Source: Sandaracinus amylolyticus
GTDB taxonomy: Bacteria; Myxococcota_A; Polyangia; Polyangiales; Sandaracinaceae
Reading direction: 5' to 3'
DNA length: 64,000 bases
NCBI RefSeq assembly: GCF_000737325.1
Contig: NZ_CP011125.1
Span: 3,658,001-3,722,000 of the forward strand
The notes under the pieces are model-generated. The model ran no database searches. It saw nothing but the letters and a program-made list of their open reading frames with translations, and was not told where the DNA came from. Shown one piece after another: positions 54,869 through 63,281 of this stretch. The translations under genes were made by a program, and so were the position numbers. Every line of letters begins with the position of its first letter. The first letter of the stretch is position 1.

Positions 54869-56212
54869 GTGGGACTGCGCGATCGCATCGCGGCACTGCT
54901 CGGGGTCTCGGCGTACGCGCCGCCGCCCGCGAACACGCCGTCGCTCGACTCGCGCGAGGTGAAGCGCGCTCGCGAGGTGCACGGCGGCCAGCTCGCGCCG
55001 ATGCCCGCGAGCCAGACGCGTTGGTACCTCGACGACCTCGAGGCTGCGGTACATGCGGCCGACTCGGGGTGGCTCGGACAGGCAGCGCGCCTCATGCGCG
55101 ACGCGCGCAGCGACGGCAAGTTCGCTGGCGTCCTCTCGACGCGCACCGGTGGCCTTGTGCGTCTGCCGAAGCGGTTCCGTGGCGACGCGGAGATGATCGC
55201 GGCGCTCGAGGTCGGGCACGAGCACGCGCGCAGCGTCTTCGACGAGATGTTCCCTGCGACCGAGCTCGCGCTGCTCGCCGCCGACGGCGTGCTGCTCGGT
55301 GTCGGCGTCGCCGAGCTCTGCGAGGTCCAGGGCCGCGACTACCCCGTCATGGTGCGGCGCGATCCCGAGTTCCTCGTCTACCGGTGGAACGAGGCGCGCT
55401 GGTACTTCCGCTCCATCATCGGGCTGATCCCGATCACGCCGGGCGACGGGCGGTGGATTCTGCACACCCCGGGCGGGCGCGAGGCCCCGTGGCAGAACGG
55501 GCTGTGGCGCGCGATCGGGAACGCGTACATCCGGAAGAGCCACGCGCGCGAGCACAAGGCGAATTGGGAGGCGAAGCTCGCCAACCCCGCGCGCGTCGCG
55601 ACCGCGCCCGCCGGCGCGACGGATTCGCAACTCGACGAGTGGGTGCAGCAGGTCATGGCCTGGGGCATCAACACCGTGTTCGGGATGCGTCCCGGCTACG
55701 ACGCGAAGCTCCTCGAGAGCAACGGTCGCGGCCACGAGTCGTTCGACAAGACGATCGACGACGCCGACGAGGAAATGACGGTCGCGATCGCCGGCCAGAC
55801 GGTCACGACCGACGGTGGCGCGGGCTTCCAGAACAGCGACATCCACAAGTCGATCCGCGCGGACCTGATCAAGGAAACGTCCGACGGGCTCGCGTACACG
55901 ATCAACACGCAGGGCATCCCGCCGTTCGTGCATGCGCGATGGGGCGAGGACGCGCTCGACCGCAGCCCCGTCGTCGAGTGGGACGTGACGCCCGCAAAGG
56001 ACCGCAACTCGGAGGCGACCGCGCTCGTCTCCGTCGCGAACGCGATGAAAGGCCTCGACGAGGCGCTCGCGAAGCACGGCAAGAAGATCGACGTCGAGGC
56101 GATGTGCACGCAGTTCGGTCTGCGCACCACCGCCGCGACCGCTGACGAGATCGCGGCCGCGCTCGCCAACGCGTCGAAGCCGAAGCTCGAGCTCGTGCGG
56201 GGTGGCGCGTGA
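54869..56212 (+). CDS. Portal protein, DUF935 (Mu gp29-like)
   Basis: The 447-residue protein matches DUF935: LAPMPASQTRWYLDDLEAAVHAADSGWLGQAARLMRDARSDGKFAGVLSTR, then ELALLAADGVLLGVGVAEL and YRWNEARWYFRS, and the NAYIRKSHAREHKANWEAKLANPARVA block. It forms the dodecameric DNA gate of the head. The start is GTG at 54869, 21 nt past the small helix-turn-helix gene. The protease gene overlaps its stop by 4 nt. Confidence 0.9.
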   Translation: MGLRDRIAALLGVSAYAPPPANTPSLDSREVKRAREVHGGQLAPMPASQTRWYLDDLEAAVHAADSGWLGQAARLMRDARSDGKFAGVLSTRTGGLVRLPKRFRGDAEMIAALEVGHEHARSVFDEMFPATELALLAADGVLLGVGVAELCEVQGRDYPVMVRRDPEFLVYRWNEARWYFRSIIGLIPITPGDGRWILHTPGGREAPWQNGLWRAIGNAYIRKSHAREHKANWEAKLANPARVATAPAGATDSQLDEWVQQVMAWGINTVFGMRPGYDAKLLESNGRGHESFDKTIDDADEEMTVAIAGQTVTTDGGAGFQNSDIHKSIRADLIKETSDGLAYTINTQGIPPFVHARWGEDALDRSPVVEWDVTPAKDRNSEATALVSVANAMKGLDEALAKHGKKIDVEAMCTQFGLRTTAATADEIAAALANASKPKLELVRGGA

Positions 56213-57594
56213 TCGAACGCCGCTACGAACCGCACGGGCCGCTCGCGCTCGAGCCGAGCGCGTTCGGCATGCTGATGATGCTCGGGCGCGAGCCCGTAAC
56301 CGCAGAGCGACGCGACGAAGTGTCGATCGTGCCGATCCGCGGCCCGCTCATGCACCACCGCGACCCGCTCTGCGAGTCGTACGACGACATCAAGGCGCTC
56401 GTCGCGCAGGAGCTCGCCGCGAAGCCGCGTGCGCTCGTGCTGCGGATCGACTCGCCCGGCGGGCTGGTCGCGGGCTGCTTCTCGACCGCGCGTGAGATCC
56501 GCGCGATGGCCCAGTCCGCTGGCGTGCGCGTCTACGCGTACGTCGACGGCTCGGCGTGCTCGGCGGCGTACGCGCTCGCGTGCGCGGCCGAGAAGATCGT
56601 CGTGCCCGAGGCGGGCATGGTCGGGTCGATCGGCGTGCGCGTTCCGCTCGTCGATGCGACGCAGGCGCAGGCGAACCAGGGCCTGCGCGTGACGATGGTC
56701 TCGTCGGGCGCGCGGAAGGCGGACGGCGATCCGACGACGCCGTTCTCGGAAGCCGCGCTGCGCGCGACGCGCGAGACCGTCGAGTCGCTCGCGAAGGTGT
56801 TCTTCGCGTGGGTGATGGAGACGCGTGGCGTCGACGAGGGATCGCTCGCGGCGCTCGAGGGCGCGCAGTTCACCGGCCGCGCTGCGGTCGCGCTGGGCCT
56901 CGCCGACGAGGTCTCGACGTTCGAGGACCTGCTCGCGTCGATCGCGAGCGGACAGCGTCCGGCCTCGGCCGGCGAAGCCAACGGGGAAGACGACATGAAC
57001 GAAGAGGAGAAGGCTCGCGCCGCGCTGAAGGCCATCGTCGACGGCGACGGCGACGAGAAGGCCAAGGCGAAGGCGCGCAAGGCGCTCGCCGCGATCGACG
57101 ACAAGGACGACGAGGAGGCCGCCGCGCCTCCGCCGCCCGATCCCAAGAAGGACGACGAGGGGGCGCGCGCTCCGGGCGCGAACGCACCGGCCGCGGCCAG
57201 CACGCCCGACGCGCTCTCGGCGCTCGCCGAGGTGCACAAGCTCCGCGCCGAGATCGCGGCGAAGGAGGAGGCCGCGGAGCGCGAGAAGCTCATCGCGTCG
57301 CGCCCCGACTTCGCGCCCGAGCTCGTCGCCGCGCTCGCGAACGCGCCGATGGCGACGGTGCGCGAGATGGTGACGAAGCTCCCGCGCGGCACCGTGAAGA
57401 ACCCCGCGGCGGCGGCCGCGACGGTGCAGCCGACGCGTGGCGAGGGTCAGGGCGACGGCGGCGCGCCGCGCCTCGCGCCCGAGGCGAAGGCGCAACTCGA
57501 CGCGGCGATGGGGCTTCTCGAGACGAAGCCCGGCGTCGTGTCGAAGGGCAACAAGCTCGTGCTCGGCGCTGCGGTGCCGGTGAAGGGGGCGTGA
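56209..57594 (+). CDS. Head maturation protease, S49 family, with scaffold-like tail
   Basis: Residues about 1-250 are an S49 (SppA/lambda C) peptidase. LVLRIDSPGGLVAG precedes the catalytic-Ser segment DGSACSAAYALACAA, and SSGARKADGDPTTPFS contains the Lys. The C-terminal 200 residues are acidic and coiled-coil-like with Lys/Glu and Ala/Pro runs, like a scaffolding protein. An internal ATG at 56995 with a good Shine-Dalgarno may produce that part alone. The protease processes the capsid shell during assembly. Confidence 0.9.
   Translation: MIERRYEPHGPLALEPSAFGMLMMLGREPVTAERRDEVSIVPIRGPLMHHRDPLCESYDDIKALVAQELAAKPRALVLRIDSPGGLVAGCFSTAREIRAMAQSAGVRVYAYVDGSACSAAYALACAAEKIVVPEAGMVGSIGVRVPLVDATQAQANQGLRVTMVSSGARKADGDPTTPFSEAALRATRETVESLAKVFFAWVMETRGVDEGSLAALEGAQFTGRAAVALGLADEVSTFEDLLASIASGQRPASAGEANGEDDMNEEEKARAALKAIVDGDGDEKAKAKARKALAAIDDKDDEEAAAPPPPDPKKDDEGARAPGANAPAAASTPDALSALAEVHKLRAEIAAKEEAAEREKLIASRPDFAPELVAALANAPMATVREMVTKLPRGTVKNPAAAAATVQPTRGEGQGDGGAPRLAPEAKAQLDAAMGLLETKPGVVSKGNKLVLGAAVPVKGA
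56995..57594 (+). CDS. Possible nested scaffold protein
   Basis: An in-frame ATG at 56995 is preceded by GGGGAAG about 5 nt upstream. The product is the 199-residue acidic, coiled-coil tail of the protease (MNEEEKARAALKAIVDGDGD and on). The arrangement mirrors lambda, where Nu3 scaffold is made from a start inside gene C. Confidence 0.5.
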   Translation: MNEEEKARAALKAIVDGDGDEKAKAKARKALAAIDDKDDEEAAAPPPPDPKKDDEGARAPGANAPAAASTPDALSALAEVHKLRAEIAAKEEAAEREKLIASRPDFAPELVAALANAPMATVREMVTKLPRGTVKNPAAAAATVQPTRGEGQGDGGAPRLAPEAKAQLDAAMGLLETKPGVVSKGNKLVLGAAVPVKGA

Positions 57595-57595
57595 G

Positions 57596-57997
57596 ATGGC
57601 CGAGCGGATGGTGCGCGAAGAGTTCTGGTCGCACGGCGAGTTCGTGCTGACCAGCGGCACGGTCGCGGAGAAGGGCAACGTCGCGTGCGCCGACCTGAGC
57701 GCCTCGGCCGAGGTCTGCCCGTCGAGAACGGACACCGACCTGATCCCGATCGGCCTCTTCGAGGAGTCGTTCACGGGCAACGGGACGCGGAAGGTGCGCG
57801 TGCGGTTCTTCACGCCGAAGCGCCTCTTCTGGCTCCCGAACGACGGGACGAACCCCGTCGCCGTCGGCGACATCTTCTCCGACTGCTACCTGACGCCCGC
57901 CGGTGCGGCGTCGATCCTGTCGACCGGCCGCTCGAAGGCGGGTCGCGTGTGGGCGGTGAGCGCGGCCAACGGCGTGCTCGTCGAGATGGCGGGCTGA
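57596..57997 (+). CDS. Head decoration protein (lambda D-like)
   Basis: The 133-residue protein matches the lambda D superfamily: GEFVLTSGTVAEKGNVACADLS, a central region with RFFTPKRLFWLPNDG, and a C-terminal AGAASILSTGRSKAGRVWAVSAANGV. It binds the outside of the expanded shell as trimers. It lies 1 nt past the protease stop and before the capsid gene, as expected. Confidence 0.78.
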   Translation: MAERMVREEFWSHGEFVLTSGTVAEKGNVACADLSASAEVCPSRTDTDLIPIGLFEESFTGNGTRKVRVRFFTPKRLFWLPNDGTNPVAVGDIFSDCYLTPAGAASILSTGRSKAGRVWAVSAANGVLVEMAG

Positions 57998-58038
57998 GCG
58001 CTCCGCGGGCCTGACGACGAAGAAGGGAACACGGACCA

Positions 58039-59070
58039 ATGAGCGCCCTCACCCCGGCTTTCCTGTTCGACCTCGAGTCGAACATGCGGACCATCACCAC
58101 CAACGAGTTCGCGCGTCTCACGCGCAACCTCTGGTGGAACAAGATCGCGAAGCGCATCGACTCCAAGTCGAAGAAGGAGCGCATCGCGTGGCTCCTCGAG
58201 ACCGCGAAGATCGAGCGCACCATCAAGGGCGGCGGCCAGATGGTGTTCGAGGACATCGTCGGCACGACCACCGAGTTCGAGAACGAGAACGCGGTCGCCG
58301 GCCTCAAGCTCAAGAAGGAGCAGCTCGAGGACCACGACGGCAACGGCGTGCAGCTCGCGACGCACTGGTCGAAGCAGGTCGGCGCGCTCGCGGCCTACTG
58401 GCCGCAGGAGGTCGTGGCGAACGCGATCAAGGCGAACCCCGTCACGTACGACGGCCTCGCGTTCTTCCACAACGCGCACCCGGTGAACCCGTTCGCGTCG
58501 GAGTACGGCACGTACGCGAACCTCTTCACGGGCGCGGCCGCGGGTGTCTATCCTGGCGCGCTCCCGATCGACGCGTCGGTGACCGTCGAGGTCGCGCTCG
58601 CCAACCTCCAGAAGGCGATCGCGTACATCGGCTCGATCAAGATGCCGAACGGCAAGAACCCGCGGAAGCTGCGCGTCTCCGCGATCATCGTGCCGCCGGC
58701 GCTGATGGCGCGCGCGGTCCAGCTCACGAACGCGAAGCTGATCGTGCAGTCGGCCGCGACCGGTGCTCTCGCCGGCGATGTCGAGGCCGTGATCCAGTAC
58801 ATGGCGCTCGGGCAGCCGATCCAGGCGGAGGAGTTCGGCGCGAACTTCGGCGGCTCGGACACCGACTACTACCTCGCGTGCGAGGAGATCACGTCGGACG
58901 AGCTCGGCGCGTTCGTCTACGTCGATCGCGAGCCGTTCCAGGTCGTGTACCACGGCCCGCTCACCGACGCGGAGCTCGCGCGCATGCGCGAACTGCAGTG
59001 GACCACCGAGGGGCGGAACACCGTCGGCCCGGGCCACCCCTACCAGTTGTTCAAGTGCCGCGCGACCTGA
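58039..59070 (+). CDS. Major capsid protein, Mu gpT-like
   Basis: The 343-residue protein shows the gpT family pattern: LTPAFLFDLESNMRTITTNEFARLTRNLWWNKIAKRIDSKSKKERIAWL, then FEDIVGTTTEFEN and a central YDGLAFFHNAHPVNP. The fold is HK97-type by family. AAGE-like linkers for cleavage are not obvious. It makes the head shell. A hairpin follows at 59092-59122. GGAAC lies before the ATG. Confidence 0.92.
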   Translation: MSALTPAFLFDLESNMRTITTNEFARLTRNLWWNKIAKRIDSKSKKERIAWLLETAKIERTIKGGGQMVFEDIVGTTTEFENENAVAGLKLKKEQLEDHDGNGVQLATHWSKQVGALAAYWPQEVVANAIKANPVTYDGLAFFHNAHPVNPFASEYGTYANLFTGAAAGVYPGALPIDASVTVEVALANLQKAIAYIGSIKMPNGKNPRKLRVSAIIVPPALMARAVQLTNAKLIVQSAATGALAGDVEAVIQYMALGQPIQAEEFGANFGGSDTDYYLACEEITSDELGAFVYVDREPFQVVYHGPLTDAELARMRELQWTTEGRNTVGPGHPYQLFKCRAT

Positions 59071-59091
59071 GCGCGCGCACGCACTGAGACC

Positions 59092-59122
59092 GCAGCGCAC
59101 GACCACAACGGTCGTGTGCTGC
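59092..59122 (+). terminator. Hairpin downstream of the capsid gene
   Basis: A 13-bp stem with one wobble (59092-59104 with 59110-59122) and a 5-nt loop lies 21 nt past the capsid stop. It may protect the 3' end of the abundant capsid message or cause partial termination. Confidence 0.6.
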
Positions 59123-59208
59123 GCGCTGCGATCGACGTAGCCGGGAAGGGGCCGGCGACACGTCGAGCGCGGCGCGCAGCGCACGCACGGCATCGCTCCG
59201 TCATCCCC

Positions 59209-59700
59209 ATGCCCTACCTCGACACGAACGGATTCAAGGCGCTCACGATGATGCCGTCGACCAGCGTCGACGAGCTCGAGGTGATCGCCCCGGGCTGGCT
59301 CTCCGCGAAGCTCGCGGCGAAGAGCCGGTGGATCGATTCGCGTCTCGCGAAGCGCTACGCGGTGCCCTTCGACGAGTCGAACCCGCCCGAGGCGATCCGC
59401 GACTGGCTCGCGCGAATCGTCACGCTGAGCGCGTATCTGCGACGCGGCGTCGACGCGACCGACGAGCAGTTCGTCGAGATCCAGAAGGACGCCGAGAAGG
59501 CGGAGCAGGAGGTGCTCGAGGCGGCGAACGCCGAGACCGGCCTCTTCGAGCTCCCGCTGCGCAGCGCGACGAACGAGCACGGCATCACGCGCGGCGGCCC
59601 GCGCTCCTACAGCGAAGCGTCGCCGTACGTGTGGCGCGATCAGCAGGCGCGCGTCGGTCGCGAGGAAGATCGCAACCGCGGAGGGACGAGCCGTGGCTGA
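59209..59700 (+). CDS. Head-tail adaptor, Mu gp36-like (DUF1320)
   Basis: The 163-residue protein is chosen to start at ATG 59209 (MPYLDTNGFKALTMMPS), because the region before it is low complexity. DWLARIVTLSAYLRRGVDATDEQFVEIQKDAEKAEQEV fits the helical adaptor fold. It is predicted to join portal and tail. The virion morphogenesis gene overlaps its stop by 8 nt. Confidence 0.78.
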   Translation: MPYLDTNGFKALTMMPSTSVDELEVIAPGWLSAKLAAKSRWIDSRLAKRYAVPFDESNPPEAIRDWLARIVTLSAYLRRGVDATDEQFVEIQKDAEKAEQEVLEAANAETGLFELPLRSATNEHGITRGGPRSYSEASPYVWRDQQARVGREEDRNRGGTSRG

Positions 59701-60091
59701 CGGTCTCGCTGCCCTCGACTCGATGATCGAGCGCGTGCGCAAGCTGCCGTCGCTCCCTCGCGAGGCCGCGCCCAAGGTCGCGCGCGCGGTCGAGGGTGAA
59801 CTGCGCGCGCAGATCGCGCGTGGCCAGTCGCCCGACGGCAAGCCGTGGCAGCCGACGCAGGACGGACGCCAGCCGCTTCGCAACGCCGCGACGGCGCTGT
59901 CGGTTCGCGTCGCGGGGAACGTCATCGTCGCGACGATCGAAGGTGTCTACGCGCGCCACCATCACGGCTGGGTTCGCGGCGGCGTGCGCCGTCAGATCCT
60001 CCCGCTCACCACGATGTCCGACTCGATGGCGCGCGCGGTGCGCGGAGCCGTCGTCGACGAGTTCCGAAAGACGATGCGAGGTGCGCCGTGA
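59693..60091 (+). CDS. Tail completion / virion morphogenesis protein, Mu gpG-like
   Basis: The 132-residue protein matches phage virion morphogenesis proteins: an N-terminal helix (LDSMIERVRKLPSLPREAAPKVARAVEGELRAQIARGQSPDGKPWQPTQDG) and a C-terminal beta part (VYARHHHGWVRGGVRRQILPL). It probably acts at the head-tail connection. The start is GTG at 59693. Confidence 0.83.
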   Translation: MADGLAALDSMIERVRKLPSLPREAAPKVARAVEGELRAQIARGQSPDGKPWQPTQDGRQPLRNAATALSVRVAGNVIVATIEGVYARHHHGWVRGGVRRQILPLTTMSDSMARAVRGAVVDEFRKTMRGAP

Positions 60092-60663
60092 GCGACACGC
60101 TCGCGCTCGAGTACCTCTACGACTCGGTCGTCGCACGCTTCGCTGCGGACGCCGCGGCAGAAGACCCGCCGGGCACGCCGCCGGGTCAGTCGTTCGGATG
60201 GCGCGAGCCTCCCAAGCGCGACGCCGCGCCGCGCATCACGTGGGTGCCCGGCGACGACGCGTCGGGCGACCTCGGCGCGTACGACGCGGCACGAAACCCG
60301 GGCGCGAATCCGCGCGCGCTCGCAACGCTCCACGAGCTCGTCACCGTCTACGTCGAGGCGAGCGACCCGACCTCGCCGGAGAACGAACGCGCGCAGTACC
60401 GCGCGACGCGACTGCTCTACGACGCGTGGTTGCGCGCCGTGTACCTCGCGGCGCGCGGGATGTTCGAGATCCGCGTGCAGCGATGGATGAACGAGCGGTC
60501 GACGCGCCGACACGGCGCAGCGATCCGCGTGGTGCTCTCGATCGAGGCGATGGTGCCCGATGCGCCGTTCGAGACGGCGCCGGTCGACACCGAAGCGCTC
60601 GTGACGACGCACCTCGAACCCAACGACGACGAGGGCGAGACCGACACGGTCTCGGCGACGTGA
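60088..60663 (+). CDS. Tail terminator-like protein, hypothetical
   Basis: The 191-residue protein starts at GTG 60088, overlapping the previous stop. It has an alpha/beta pattern (LATLHELVTVYVEASDPTSPENERAQYRATRLLYDAWLRAVYLAARGMFEI) like the tail terminators of contractile phages. Its place directly before the sheath gene supports this. The assignment is inference from position. Confidence 0.6.
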   Translation: MSDTLALEYLYDSVVARFAADAAAEDPPGTPPGQSFGWREPPKRDAAPRITWVPGDDASGDLGAYDAARNPGANPRALATLHELVTVYVEASDPTSPENERAQYRATRLLYDAWLRAVYLAARGMFEIRVQRWMNERSTRRHGAAIRVVLSIEAMVPDAPFETAPVDTEALVTTHLEPNDDEGETDTVSAT

Positions 60664-60676
60664 GGAGAACGACGAG

Positions 60677-62131
60677 ATGAGCCAGCCCGCAGTCAGGCAG
60701 ACCGAGCTCGATGGCGCGCTCGGGATTCTTCCGCCGTCGTCCGGCGACATGCTCGCCGTGCTCGGCGTTTCGTCGACGGGCCCCGTCGCGACGCCGGCGG
60801 CGTACGGCAGCGTGAGCGCGCTCGTCGCCGACTTCGGCTCCGGCCCGCTCGTCGAGGCCGCGGCGCGTCACATCGAGACCACGGGCAACCGCGTGATCGT
60901 CGTGCGCACCGGGCAGACGACCTCGGGCGACGTCGGGACGATCGACGACGACGACGTCGCGGGCACGAGCGTGATCACCGAGACGACGGGGAACGCGCCC
61001 GTCGACGACTACGAGATCGTCGTCGAGATCGTGACCGGCGGCACGCGCGGTACGACCGGCATCACGTACCGGACGAGCCTCGACGGCGGGCGCACGTGGG
61101 GTGCGGTCACCGCGCTCGGCACCGCGACCGCCCTCGCGATCCCGGGAACGGGCGTGAGCTTCGATCTCGCGGCGGGCACGCTCGTCGCGGGCGACACGTG
61201 GTCGTGCCGCACCACGGCGCCGGCGCCGAACGGAACCGAGCTCGGCGCAGCGATCGACGCGCTCCGCGTGAGCGCGCTTCCGTGGGAGCTCCTGCACATC
61301 GCGACTCCGCTCGACGCGACCCTCTTCGACACCGTCGAAACCGCGTTCTCGTCGCTCGCGAGCTCGGGCAAGTACCGCGCCTGGATCGCGTCGGTGCGCA
61401 TGCCGAACGCAGGCGAAACGGAAGCGCAGTACCTCACCGCGCAGTCGACGGCGTTCGCGTCGAAGGCGACGAAGGTCGGAGAGCTCTGCGCGGGCGCGTG
61501 CAAGCTCGTGTCGAGCGTCTCGCGCCGCACCTACCGGCGCCCGGTGTCGTTCGTGGTGGCGAGCCGCGAGGCGAACGTGCCGCACCACATCAACATCGCC
61601 GACATCAACCTCGGGCCGATCACCGGCTGCTCGATCCGCGACGAAAACGGCAACCCCGACGAGCACGACGAGTCGATCAACCCCGGCCTCGACGATGCGC
61701 GGTTCACGGTGCTGCGCACGTGGGAGGGCATCGCGGGCGTGTACGTGAACCGCCCGCGCATCTTCTCGGCCGAGGGCTCCGACTTCGACATCATGCCGAA
61801 GCGACGCGTGATGAACCTCGCGCGACGCGCGACGCGCGCGTACCTGCAGCGCCGGCTGAACCAGCCGATCCAGGTCGACCGCACCACGGGCTTCATCCTC
61901 GAGGAGGAGGCGCAGGAGATCGAGGCGGGCGGCAACGCCGCCCTCGCCGGTGTGCTCTCCGGCGCGCCGAAGGCGAGCGGCTGGTCGATGGTGCTCTCGC
62001 GCACCGACAACCTGCTTTCGACGAAGACGCTGACGGTCACCGATCGGATCGTCCCGCTCGCCTACGTCGAGTTCATCGAAGAGCAGATCGGCTTCGAGAA
62101 CCCCGCGCTGCAGGTGCAGGCGGTCGGCTGA
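60677..62131 (+). CDS. Contractile tail sheath protein (DUF2586-like)
   Basis: The 484-residue protein has the sheath-family layout. The N-terminal part (VRQTELDGALGILPPSSGDMLAVLGVSSTGP) and an inserted beta domain (about 100-190) precede the C-terminal sheath fold (PRIFSAEGSDFDIMPKRRVMNLARRATRAYLQRRLNQPIQVD). A sheath means a contractile tail, so the phage is a myovirus. A good Shine-Dalgarno (GAGGAG) precedes the ATG. Confidence 0.87.
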   Translation: MSQPAVRQTELDGALGILPPSSGDMLAVLGVSSTGPVATPAAYGSVSALVADFGSGPLVEAAARHIETTGNRVIVVRTGQTTSGDVGTIDDDDVAGTSVITETTGNAPVDDYEIVVEIVTGGTRGTTGITYRTSLDGGRTWGAVTALGTATALAIPGTGVSFDLAAGTLVAGDTWSCRTTAPAPNGTELGAAIDALRVSALPWELLHIATPLDATLFDTVETAFSSLASSGKYRAWIASVRMPNAGETEAQYLTAQSTAFASKATKVGELCAGACKLVSSVSRRTYRRPVSFVVASREANVPHHINIADINLGPITGCSIRDENGNPDEHDESINPGLDDARFTVLRTWEGIAGVYVNRPRIFSAEGSDFDIMPKRRVMNLARRATRAYLQRRLNQPIQVDRTTGFILEEEAQEIEAGGNAALAGVLSGAPKASGWSMVLSRTDNLLSTKTLTVTDRIVPLAYVEFIEEQIGFENPALQVQAVG

Positions 62132-62163
62132 ACCGCGCGCCGCGCGCGTGAGAGGAGACGACG

Positions 62164-62640
62164 ATGGGCGACACGGTTCGCATCAACGGAGTGCAGATCT
62201 CGTGGTCGAGCGTGAAGCTCAAGATCGCGGGGCAGCCCTACTCCGGCATCAAGTCGATCGAGTACGCGGACGGCGTCGAGACGTCGCTCTCGTACGGGAT
62301 GGGGAAGCACCACGCGCCGCGCGGTTCGACGCGCGGCAAGTACGTGCCCGAGCCCTTCGTGCTCGACTGCTTCACGAGCACCGCGAAGGCGATCCGCGAG
62401 GACCTCAACAAGCTCGCGGGGCGTCGCGGGATCGCGAACGTCCCCGTCGCGATCATTCTGCAGTACGTCGAGCCCGACGACGCCGTCATCACCGTCGAGG
62501 CGCTCGACGCGAAGCTGACGAAGAACGAGTCGAGCCACGAGGAGGGCCCCGACGCGCTCTCCGAGAAGCTTTCGTTCCAGCCGATGCGCATCAAGCGCAA
62601 CGGGATCGCTCTCTACGACACGACGGAGGCCGGCGCGTGA
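62164..62640 (+). CDS. Tail tube protein
   Basis: The 158-residue protein matches contractile-phage tube proteins: RINGVQISWSSVKLKIAGQPYSGIKSIEYADG, then GMGKHHAPRGSTRGKYVPE and FQPMRIKRNGIALYDTTEAG. It polymerises as the inner tube inside the sheath. Its position directly after the sheath gene is diagnostic. Confidence 0.88.
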   Translation: MGDTVRINGVQISWSSVKLKIAGQPYSGIKSIEYADGVETSLSYGMGKHHAPRGSTRGKYVPEPFVLDCFTSTAKAIREDLNKLAGRRGIANVPVAIILQYVEPDDAVITVEALDAKLTKNESSHEEGPDALSEKLSFQPMRIKRNGIALYDTTEAGA

Positions 62641-63080
62641 GCACTGCACACGACGACCTCGACGCACGCCTCGCGAAGGCGCGCGCCGAGATGGAAGAGG
62701 TCGATCGCGCGCGCGAGGAGCGCGCGTCGCTCGATGCGAAGCGCGCGCGCGTCGAGGCGGCAGAGCGGGAGGTCGCGGACGCGAAGGCGATCGCCGCGGC
62801 CGAGGAGAAGTTCGGCCGCGACAAGATCGCCACGATCAAGACGCCGCTCGGCGTGGTGATCGTGAAGCGCCCGAACCACATGCACTACCGCAAGTTCATC
62901 GGCGCGAAGGACATCGGTCCGGACGAGGCAGAGCGGCTCGTGCTCACGTGCCTCGTGCATCCGAGTCGCGCGGCGTTCGAGCAGATCGTCGAGGAGTACC
63001 CGGCGATCCCGACGATCGCGGCGACGCAGGTCGTCGACCTCGCCGCCGGGCGGCAGGAGGAGCTCGCCGGAAAATCCTAG
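62637..63080 (+). CDS. Tail assembly chaperone, short form
   Basis: The 147-residue protein has an N-terminal coiled coil (about 5-60) and a globular part (about 65-147; KTPLGVVIVKRPNHMHYRKFIGAKDIGPDEAERLVLTCLVHPS). Its position between tube and tape-measure genes is that of lambda G / P2 E-type chaperones. Its stop lies in the run of A at GGAAAATCCTAG, and an overlapping -1 frame continues from there. The start is GTG at 62637. Confidence 0.85.
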   Translation: MSTAHDDLDARLAKARAEMEEVDRAREERASLDAKRARVEAAEREVADAKAIAAAEEKFGRDKIATIKTPLGVVIVKRPNHMHYRKFIGAKDIGPDEAERLVLTCLVHPSRAAFEQIVEEYPAIPTIAATQVVDLAAGRQEELAGKS

Positions 63081-63277
63081 AGCTGCGGGGGAAGGCGCGC
63101 GGCGATCTCGGGATCGCCGGCGAGTGCCTCCTCGCAGCCCTCGGCCACGAGGACGAGCCCGAGACCGACGACGACCGAGACGCCGCGCACGTGCGCGCTC
63201 TCGTCGGCGCAACGCTGCTCGCAGAGGGACTGCGCGAGCTCGAAGCGATCCGGAAGGCCCTGACCACGACGAAGTGA
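62637..63277 (+). CDS. Tail assembly chaperone, frameshifted long form
   Basis: A -1 shift at GGA AAA (63069-63074) would continue the short form in the next frame to a stop at 63277, giving a fusion of about 213 residues. The -1 extension is a helical domain (LRGKARGDLGIAGECLLAALGHEDEPE and then AHVRALVGATLLAEGLRELEAIRKAL). This copies the GT or E+E' strategy of tailed phages. The extension has no start codon of its own near the shift site. Confidence 0.6.
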
Positions 63278-63281
63278 GCCG

